From Planctomycetota bacterium (GTDB lineage: Bacteria > Planctomycetota > UBA1135 > GCA-002748355), in contig DROQ01000067.1 in NCBI GenBank assembly GCA_011321845.1, forward strand, positions 1 through 56,083: a stretch of DNA of 56,083 nt, written 5' to 3'. Numbering within the stretch: position 1 is the stretch's first letter; each line of letters begins with the position of its first letter. The notes under the pieces are model-generated. The model did not search any database and had not been told where the DNA came from. It saw only the letters and a program-made list of their open reading frames with translations. This document shows positions 32,196 to 39,128 of the stretch, one piece after another. The translations under genes and the position numbers were made by a program.

Positions 32196-35100
32196 CGCAG
32201 GCGCTCCTCTTCGAAGAGGATCCGGGTAGGAGCATGGTAACTCCAACCAAAGGTCTTGAGGACCGGCGTCTTCTTCCAGCCCGTGCCCAGGAACTGCACC
32301 GGATCGAAGGCCCCCGTCAGGTACCGGACCCCGAAACGGAAATCCCAGCGCGAGGCCTGCGCCCCGATGAACAGCCTCCCCTGCTTGCTCTTGCCCTTGG
32401 GGTCGCGGAAGCGCCAGAGGAAGGGACTGCGCTCGGGGTCCGCGCTGAAAGGCACCCGCTCATCCGCCCGCACCAGCAGCTCCAGGTCCAGGTGCGAGTC
32501 CGCGATCTCCTCCTCCCAGTAGACCTCGCTCAGGAACACATCCGGCGCTTCCATCCCGAAGTTGAAGCTCGCCAACTCCGGATCCTCCGCCCGATCCGCA
32601 TAGCGATCCCAGTAGCGGATCGGCCAGTAGATGGCGACCGCCCCGTTCTGGTGGTTGCTGGGAATCGTCCCGTAACGCCCCCGGAAGAGGCCCGTCCCCT
32701 GGCTGCTCCCCTGGTTCTGGTTCGTATCCGTAAGGGATTCGTAGCGCGAAGGCATCTCGAGCAGACCCGCCCGCTGCCAGGTGTAGTGGAGCAGCTCCCG
32801 GTCGATGAGGAGAGTGCCCTGGACCTGGGGGAGGTTGTCCGGCTCGGCCACATAGACCCCGTTCACCTGGGCGCTCATGTTCGAGGCGAGAACCGTCGCA
32901 GGCCGACAAGCCACGAAGTAGATGGGCTCCCCCCGATCGTGAGCACGGGCTTCGGTCCCCAGGAGGCCCCGGGCCGCGATCTCGATCTTGCCAGTGGAAC
33001 GGTCCAGGCTTTTCATTCCAAGGAGTTCACCGCCGATCCAGAGCAGTCCCGTTCGGCTGGCGCCTAGTGAGATTCCGCTGGGGCTCCGCCGCATGGGATA
33101 CCCCTGGAGCTGCGTATCGCTTGGGGAACAGGGCGTCTGGAGGCGCCCCAACCAGGTCCCCGGCCCCCCGTTTCCCAGCAGGACCGGCTGGAAACCGGTA
33201 TAGCTCTGCACGTCATCCAACAAGCCCTGGAAATCGGCGAAGTCCTTCTGGTTCGAAGCGCCAAAGCGCGCCCGATCCTGCAACCTCATCGGAAGCTCGC
33301 CGGAGGGGAACTTGACGATGCGGTCGAGAAGGCGCGTGTCCTCCTGGAACTTCTGGCCGAACAAAATCGTCCCCGCACCCTCCCGCAGCGCCACCAGGTT
33401 TGCCGCAAAGCCCAAAACCCCGCTCCGTGCCTGCCGCCGTCCCCGGGAGTTCCTCGCCTGGTTCCTCCGGCCCCCATTTCTCGTCCGCTTCCGGCCCGGG
33501 ATGAGAGAACGGTTGTCGAAGACAGGCAGGCGTGCCGCCCACTGCACCGTGTGCCACTCCGGAGGCGCGGGGGGATTCCCCGCGGTGCTGACCAGGGCGA
33601 CCCGGTCGCCCCGTCCCGGCCTCCCCAGATCCAGGGATTCCTGGAGCGTCGTCCCCAGCACGGTCCGAAACACTGGCGTCACGATGCTCCCCGCCCCCTG
33701 CGTATGGGTCGAAGTCCCCGTAAAGGGATCCCCCCTGAAGGCGAAGACCCGCCGCGCCGCGTAGGAAAGCGCCGCCTCGGCGACGTCCGGCTCCCCGATC
33801 TCCTTGCGCCCCGAAATCGGCGGCTTGACCAGGTTGGGCAAACGCCCGGGAAGGGGAATGGTCATGTTCCGAGCGTCCCCCTGCACGAGCAGGGTGCTCG
33901 TCCGGCCCGTCAGCAGGCTGCCCAGGCGCAGCACCGCGCTCCTCCGCGAGCGCACCAGGAGGTTCCCCTCCACGTAGTCGTAGCGCACCCATTCGGTCCA
34001 CTCGTCCCGCCCCTTGGGATAGACCTGCACCCATTCCGAGTGGCCCTGCTTGGAGGGATCCACCAGCTTCAGCCCGTTCACCCGGAGGGAGATGGGGACG
34101 CAGTAGGTCCAGAGCCGGGGGTCTTGGTTGGGATCCGGTCCCGAGCTGTTCCCCCTCCCGAAGACTCCCTTGTCCCACTTGGTCACGAACTGGGAAGCCA
34201 CTCCCGAAAAGAGCCCCCCTCGGGCCAGAGGATTCAGGTCGGGTGGGAGCCTTCTGATCCCCCTCTGGGAGAGGGTGATCGAAGTCTTGGTCGCCGAGCT
34301 GTATTTGACCAGCTCGATCCCACCGATGAAGGTCTCCTGGCTCGTCCGATTGTCCTGCAGGGTGATGCCCACCTGGATCAGAAGGGCATAGCCGCCGCCA
34401 GGGTCGAACCCCGGGACCTGGGCGTTGTTGGCCTTGCCCAGCACCGGCGCGGCGAGGTCCAGGGTCCCCGTGTAGGTCTCGCTGATTCCCTTACCCAGTT
34501 GCCGGCTCACCCGACCCGCGTTCAGGGAGATCGTATCCCTGGCCGTTGTCACCCGGGCAACCCCCCAGGGAGCCAGACTGCCACTGAGACGCCCTTCCCC
34601 GGGGGGAAGGATGGTCCCCTCGACGAGGGGATTGCTGTACCCATAGAATTCCACCGTGGCCCCATCGGGGTGCTCATCGATCTCCACCTTGATGGGGGAG
34701 CCGGGCGCCCCCGGATTCCCCGGGCTGCCGCCCTGGCCCGGGCCGCCGGATCCCGCGTTCTTGGTGAGGGCCCAGTAGAAACGCTCCCCGAGGCTCACGC
34801 GCGCGTTGCGCCCCCCACGGGAATCGCGCCGCGCCAGGCCCAGGTTGTTGCTCCCCCGGTTCGTGTACTCGACCAGCTCGTTGCCGATGCGGACCACTCC
34901 CTCGCTTGGGAAGCTGTCCAGGTCCACCCCCGTGATCCCTTGGACGAGACCGGGCACCAGGACATCCTTGGGCACCCCGCGTCCCCCCGGGACCCGCGCG
35001 CTCTGGAAAAGAGGCCCGAGATCGAGCTTGGGCATCTGCCCCTGGAGGAAGCCCACGAAGGAGGCCTTGCCCATGGGAGCCCCGTCCACGAAGAGAGAAA

Positions 35101-37414
35101 GTCCCGTGGGTCTCCCCGAGGCGACCTGGAAGGCCGCGTGAAACCAGGTCCCCGCCTCGATCGGCGACTGGCTCAGGGGAACAGTCCAGGTCAGGGCGTT
35201 GATGCTCGGAGAGGTCGGGTTGGGATCGGGATCGGCTCCCGCGTTGTCGAAGAGGCGGAAGGTCAACTCCTGGGAGTCCATCGCCAGCAGGTAGCGGTTG
35301 CGGAGTGGATCGGTCGAGGATAGGTCGAAGAGCACGCCTTCCCCGAGGGTCTTGGGCTTGTACCAGGCGCTGAGGGCGAAGGTGGAACCCAGGCCCTGTT
35401 TTCCCAGCAGGATGGGAATGAAAGGACTGCGGTTGTTCCGCCGCAGCGAAGCTTTGACCTTCTTGGCGAAGCCGGGCAAACCGTTCTTTGTTTGTGGGAC
35501 GAGGACCTTGGCCTCGAAGGGTCCCTCCCGTCGCAGATCCCTCCCCTCGGGGTTGCTGTCCGTCTCGAAGCTCCAGCCCGGATTCAGGCCCACGAACCTC
35601 GGGGCCCTTGCAATCGCCAGCAGAGCCCGCCCCTCCTCGTTGCTCCTGGAGGGAAAGCGCGCCTCCAGCCCATGGAGGAAGGGCATCAGGTGCGGCAGAG
35701 AGAGGTCCGGCGGCTCCCCCGAGGCCGCCCCCAGGCGCATGGTCGTGTTGATGGGATCGGTGCGCCAATAGGGCCTTCCCCGGTCCAGCCTGCCGGCCTC
35801 GTCCAGATCGCGCTGGCTCGCGTAGACCCGGTCCACTCCCCGCCCCGGTTGGGCGAAGGCCCGGCCCACGATCTCCCGCTCGGCCAGGGTGCGCCCGATC
35901 CCGGAGCGAATCGCCCCCGCCACCCTGTAGGAGACCAGCCCGCTGGACTCGAAGCAGACGGGGATCCCCGCTGTCGCCAGCCGCGCTTGCCGCCCATTGA
36001 CCATCTGGGCGTAGAGCGCGAAGAGCTGGGGATTGCTCAACTCCTGGGCCTGAGAGATGGGTTTGAGAACCCGGGCGAAGAGATCCTCGAAGCCCGTAAA
36101 AGGCTTGGGGCCATGTTCCTCGTTCTCCTCCCGCTCGGCGAGGATCCGGTCGGCGATGCCCCCCGCCGTGGTCTTCGAGATCGGATCCCGGATCACCGAG
36201 CCCCCATGGGGGTCCACCCCGGGCCTGCTCCGCACACCCGTCAGGATGGCGACCAGGACCTCCCGGCTGGCCGTGTTGAGATTGATCGGAGTCGGGAGGA
36301 GAGGAGCGACGAAGGCCTCCCCCTCGGCCGCTTCGAGCCGGACCGGGCGGTCCAGCCGGATGGACCAGAGGGAGCCCGCCTTCACTGAGGTCCAGCCCCG
36401 ACCGCCGGGTTGGTGCCGTACGACCATGGCCCACTCCACCTGGTCCCCGATGGAAACCCGGACCATCGCCCCCATGGGGAAGGAGGCAGGATCCTTGACC
36501 ACCAGGTCCTGGGTCTCGCCCGGGATCAGCGGGTTGAAAATACGGACCGCCCTCCCGAGAGCGTGTCCCTCCGGCCTGGCCCCGTCGAAACAGAGCAGGG
36601 AACGCAGGGGCTCCAGGCGCTGGGCCGAGAGCTCCCCCAGCTCCAGGTCGGAGACCCTGGCGAGGGAGCCCAGATCCTTCCAGGGGGTGAAGCGCTTGCG
36701 GGCCCCCCCACCCTCGTCGAACTGGTAGGTCAGAAGGAGACGCAGGCGGGCGTCCACCACCATGGCTCCCTTCTTGTGCTTGACCGCGGGGCCATAGGGG
36801 TCGGCGACCGGTTCCGCCCCCTTCTTGTCCTTGCCGGTCTCGTTTCCGGAGTCCACATAACGGAAGGCCCGCTCCACATCCTCCAAGCCCTCGTTGGTCC
36901 GCCGACGGTAGTGGAACAGCTCGTTGTCGATCCAGACATAACCCTCGTCATCGAAGCGGGAGGGCTGGTCCACGGGCAGGACCTTGATTTCCTCGGCGGT
37001 CAGGTCCTCGCTGAGAGTCCCCCAGAGGCCGAGGAGGTTGCCCCAGACCTGGAGCGGCGCGGTGGGCGCGTGGATCCTGGCCTGCAGATCCTCCACTCCT
37101 CCCGACACCACCCGGTTTGCGCCGAGGAAGGAGTTCCCGTCCTGGTCCTTGGGGATGGGGATCTTGCTGGGAAGCTCCGAGAGGCCGTCGTAACCCGGGC
37201 TCGGGTCCAAGGTCCCCTGTGATGCCCCCACTGTGCCCAGAAGGAGATCCCTCGCTCCCTCGGTCAGGAGACGAACTTCACGAGCCGAAGCCTCGTCCTC
37301 AGCGGCCCGGCTCTCCTGGCCCATGCTGTAGAGGAAGGGACCCACCAAGGCGGTCAAAACAGCAAGGACGATGAGGACGGCGATGAGGGCCATGCCCTTG
37401 TTGGATTCGTTCAT
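32192..37414 (-). CDS. Giant GspK-like protein (1,740 residues) with LamG region
   Basis: The N-terminus MALIAVLIVLAVLTALVGPF (8-27) is a prepilin-like helix of the GspK type, and PINLNTASREVLVAILTGV at 376-394 is the helix-hairpin signature of GspK. GspK is normally near 320 residues; this protein continues for 1,200 more. Residues about 677-800 look like a LamG/concanavalin sandwich (STFALSAWYKPK, GTWFHAAFQVA, LSLFVDGAPMG). A short collagen-like GxP stretch lies at 888-907. A motif of the form G-x-IG-x-EL-x-x-Y recurs near 157-190, 837-875, about 1,020, 1,459-1,495 and 1,530-1,600. Known GspK caps the pseudopilus, so this would put a large adhesive or ligand-binding structure at the tip. 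Start and stop both overlap neighbours by ATGA, and the frame is intact throughout. Confidence 0.82.
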   Translation of the reverse strand: MNESNKGMALIAVLIVLAVLTALVGPFLYSMGQESRAAEDEASAREVRLLTEGARDLLLGTVGASQGTLDPSPGYDGLSELPSKIPIPKDQDGNSFLGANRVVSGGVEDLQARIHAPTAPLQVWGNLLGLWGTLSEDLTAEEIKVLPVDQPSRFDDEGYVWIDNELFHYRRRTNEGLEDVERAFRYVDSGNETGKDKKGAEPVADPYGPAVKHKKGAMVVDARLRLLLTYQFDEGGGARKRFTPWKDLGSLARVSDLELGELSAQRLEPLRSLLCFDGARPEGHALGRAVRIFNPLIPGETQDLVVKDPASFPMGAMVRVSIGDQVEWAMVVRHQPGGRGWTSVKAGSLWSIRLDRPVRLEAAEGEAFVAPLLPTPINLNTASREVLVAILTGVRSRPGVDPHGGSVIRDPISKTTAGGIADRILAEREENEEHGPKPFTGFEDLFARVLKPISQAQELSNPQLFALYAQMVNGRQARLATAGIPVCFESSGLVSYRVAGAIRSGIGRTLAEREIVGRAFAQPGRGVDRVYASQRDLDEAGRLDRGRPYWRTDPINTTMRLGAASGEPPDLSLPHLMPFLHGLEARFPSRSNEEGRALLAIARAPRFVGLNPGWSFETDSNPEGRDLRREGPFEAKVLVPQTKNGLPGFAKKVKASLRRNNRSPFIPILLGKQGLGSTFALSAWYKPKTLGEGVLFDLSSTDPLRNRYLLAMDSQELTFRLFDNAGADPDPNPTSPSINALTWTVPLSQSPIEAGTWFHAAFQVASGRPTGLSLFVDGAPMGKASFVGFLQGQMPKLDLGPLFQSARVPGGRGVPKDVLVPGLVQGITGVDLDSFPSEGVVRIGNELVEYTNRGSNNLGLARRDSRGGRNARVSLGERFYWALTKNAGSGGPGQGGSPGNPGAPGSPIKVEIDEHPDGATVEFYGYSNPLVEGTILPPGEGRLSGSLAPWGVARVTTARDTISLNAGRVSRQLGKGISETYTGTLDLAAPVLGKANNAQVPGFDPGGGYALLIQVGITLQDNRTSQETFIGGIELVKYSSATKTSITLSQRGIRRLPPDLNPLARGGLFSGVASQFVTKWDKGVFGRGNSSGPDPNQDPRLWTYCVPISLRVNGLKLVDPSKQGHSEWVQVYPKGRDEWTEWVRYDYVEGNLLVRSRRSAVLRLGSLLTGRTSTLLVQGDARNMTIPLPGRLPNLVKPPISGRKEIGEPDVAEAALSYAARRVFAFRGDPFTGTSTHTQGAGSIVTPVFRTVLGTTLQESLDLGRPGRGDRVALVSTAGNPPAPPEWHTVQWAARLPVFDNRSLIPGRKRTRNGGRRNQARNSRGRRQARSGVLGFAANLVALREGAGTILFGQKFQEDTRLLDRIVKFPSGELPMRLQDRARFGASNQKDFADFQGLLDDVQSYTGFQPVLLGNGGPGTWLGRLQTPCSPSDTQLQGYPMRRSPSGISLGASRTGLLWIGGELLGMKSLDRSTGKIEIAARGLLGTEARAHDRGEPIYFVACRPATVLASNMSAQVNGVYVAEPDNLPQVQGTLLIDRELLHYTWQRAGLLEMPSRYESLTDTNQNQGSSQGTGLFRGRYGTIPSNHQNGAVAIYWPIRYWDRYADRAEDPELASFNFGMEAPDVFLSEVYWEEEIADSHLDLELLVRADERVPFSADPERSPFLWRFRDPKGKSKQGRLFIGAQASRWDFRFGVRYLTGAFDPVQFLGTGWKKTPVLKTFGWSYHAPTRILFEEERLR

Positions 37415-38457
37415 TGCACCAGGCCTCCCATGCCGATCACCAGGGTCTCGCTCTGCTCCTCCCTCCGGAGCAGGAACCTGGCCGGTCCCTGGTGCACTCT
37501 CCGGTCCAGCAGACCCTCCCGCGTGTAGGCGAGCACAGCCGGCCCCTCGATCCGGACACTTTCGGGAACCTCCCAGGAGTCCAGGACCTCGAAAGCGAAG
37601 AGGCGCACCTCGTCGAGCGTCCCCGGAACGGGAAGAGCGCCGTCCGAGACCAGGAAGCCGGCCTGGGGATCATGAAACATCCTCCCCTCGATCCTGCGCT
37701 CGGCGAGGAGGCGATCGTCGACCACGAGTCTCCCCAACTCTCCATCGAAGGAGAAGGCGAAGCGGAGCCACCTGCCTGTCGGAACCCGCTCGTAACTCTG
37801 GAACCGGATGGTACGGCCCGGACCGCCGCGAAGATCCCCGAGTACGAGGCGGGCGCTGGGCCGCCCCTGCGCGTCCAGGTCCAGACTGAAGACCCGCTCG
37901 AGCGCGGCCAGGCGACACTCCCCGAGGGAGTCCAGGCGGACATCCAGGCGAAGCAGAAACCCGCCCCGAAAATCGAACTCCGAACCATCGCGGGGGGAAA
38001 CATAGAACCCGTGCCCCGTCGCCCCGTCCTCGATGCGCAGGCCTCTCCCGATGCGTCCCCCGGGGACGATCCTCCCGGCTCCCCCTTGCTGCCCGAGAAC
38101 TCCCAGGGGACCTCCATCGAAATTCCATTCCCCGACGGGTTGCAGCGCGTGGATGCTCAGAACCTGGGTCGGAGCCCCTTCCTGCCCCCCCACCTCGCTC
38201 CCCCCCTCTTGACTCAGGGTCACTCGTGCCGAGGAACGGTGGAAGCGGGCCTGCATCCTCGCCCCACGCGCGTAGGCTTGAAGCCGAACCAGGGCCTGGT
38301 CCAACTCGTTCCCCCCACGGCGCAAAAAACCGACTCCGTATCCCATGAGAACCGAGATCAGGAGGATGACGAGCAGGATCTCGAGCAGGGTAAAGCCATG
38401 CCGAGTCCAAGGGAGAACCAACCCGGAAGGGAGCTTCGAGGAAGAAGGCTCAGCCAT
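37411..38457 (-). CDS. GspH-like pseudopilin with LamG-like domain
   Basis: A 348-residue prepilin-like protein. After a 20-residue leader comes RHGFTLLEILLVILLISVLM, a class III signal peptide with Glu+5. The usual GspH is about 170 residues. Here the segment from about 120 to 300 reads as a LamG-like sandwich: GRGLRIEDGATGHGFYVSP, FRGGFLLRLDVRLDSL, GRWLRFAFSFDGELGRLVVD and GTLDEVRLFAFEV. The ATG (38457) lies in the end of gspG with an 8-base ATGGCTGA overlap, the same junction sequence as between the GspJ-like and GspI-like genes. The stop overlaps the start of the giant GspK-like gene by ATGA. Confidence 0.8.
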   Translation of the reverse strand: MAEPSSSKLPSGLVLPWTRHGFTLLEILLVILLISVLMGYGVGFLRRGGNELDQALVRLQAYARGARMQARFHRSSARVTLSQEGGSEVGGQEGAPTQVLSIHALQPVGEWNFDGGPLGVLGQQGGAGRIVPGGRIGRGLRIEDGATGHGFYVSPRDGSEFDFRGGFLLRLDVRLDSLGECRLAALERVFSLDLDAQGRPSARLVLGDLRGGPGRTIRFQSYERVPTGRWLRFAFSFDGELGRLVVDDRLLAERRIEGRMFHDPQAGFLVSDGALPVPGTLDEVRLFAFEVLDSWEVPESVRIEGPAVLAYTREGLLDRRVHQGPARFLLRREEQSETLVIGMGGLVQ

Positions 38458-39124
38458 TCTCTTGGTCCGGGGTCGTAAAGTTCCCAATATCGTCACTCGT
38501 GTTGAACACTCCATCCGGTCCCGCCGAAAAGAGCTGGAAGCTGCGGGCATTCAACCAGCGCCCTTCCTTGGTTCTCCAGGCTTGGACTGTCTGTTCCTCC
38601 CCCTCGGGGACATCGGGGTCGCCTCCCATTCTATAGGTCTGATCCTGGCCATAGTGGCGGTGGTGGAAATATGCCATGGGATTTCCCCAAGGATCTTTCA
38701 GCTCCACCTTCTCCATCCGGTCCAACTTCCCGATGGGAGCTTCGGCTTTGTCCTTGTCGGTGTTGCAGAACCATTCGTCCTTGTCCCCGAAACCTTCCGC
38801 CCTCGAATCCGGCCGATGCAGGAAGGCGACAAAGGACTCGATCCCTGGATTCACCGAATCCGCGGGAACCTGGAAGGTCTTCAGCGGATCCTTGAAATCA
38901 TCGGGCGGATAGTCGCCGAAGCGGCGCTGTCCCATGTACTCCTTCGCGGAGGAGACGGCGGTCTGGATGATGATCTTGCACTGGCTGATCTTGGCCGCCT
39001 CCTGGCCCGAGCTGAGCATGGGCATCAGGAAGACCATGAGGAGGCTGATCAGGCCAATGACCACCAGGATTTCGATCAGGGTGAAGCCCTTCTGCCCCCA
39101 CCCGCTTTTCCGCTCTTCGCGCAT
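38450..39124 (-). CDS. gspG: GspG-like major pseudopilin
   Basis: A 224-residue major pseudopilin candidate. The leader MREERKSGWGQKG is followed by FTLIEILVVIGLISLLMVFL, the most canonical class III signal in this operon (cleavage after Gly, Phe+1, Glu+5). The C-terminal half includes DPWGNPMAYFHH and a final FQLFSAGPDGVFNTSDDIG, matching the typical GspG ending in which Asp residues bind calcium. Length is somewhat above the usual 145, with extra sequence in the middle (about 75-140). It starts after the TPR gene with four bases between, and ends inside the GspH-like gene. Confidence 0.9.
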   Translation of the reverse strand: MREERKSGWGQKGFTLIEILVVIGLISLLMVFLMPMLSSGQEAAKISQCKIIIQTAVSSAKEYMGQRRFGDYPPDDFKDPLKTFQVPADSVNPGIESFVAFLHRPDSRAEGFGDKDEWFCNTDKDKAEAPIGKLDRMEKVELKDPWGNPMAYFHHRHYGQDQTYRMGGDPDVPEGEEQTVQAWRTKEGRWLNARSFQLFSAGPDGVFNTSDDIGNFTTPDQENG

Positions 39125-39128
39125 CGGC

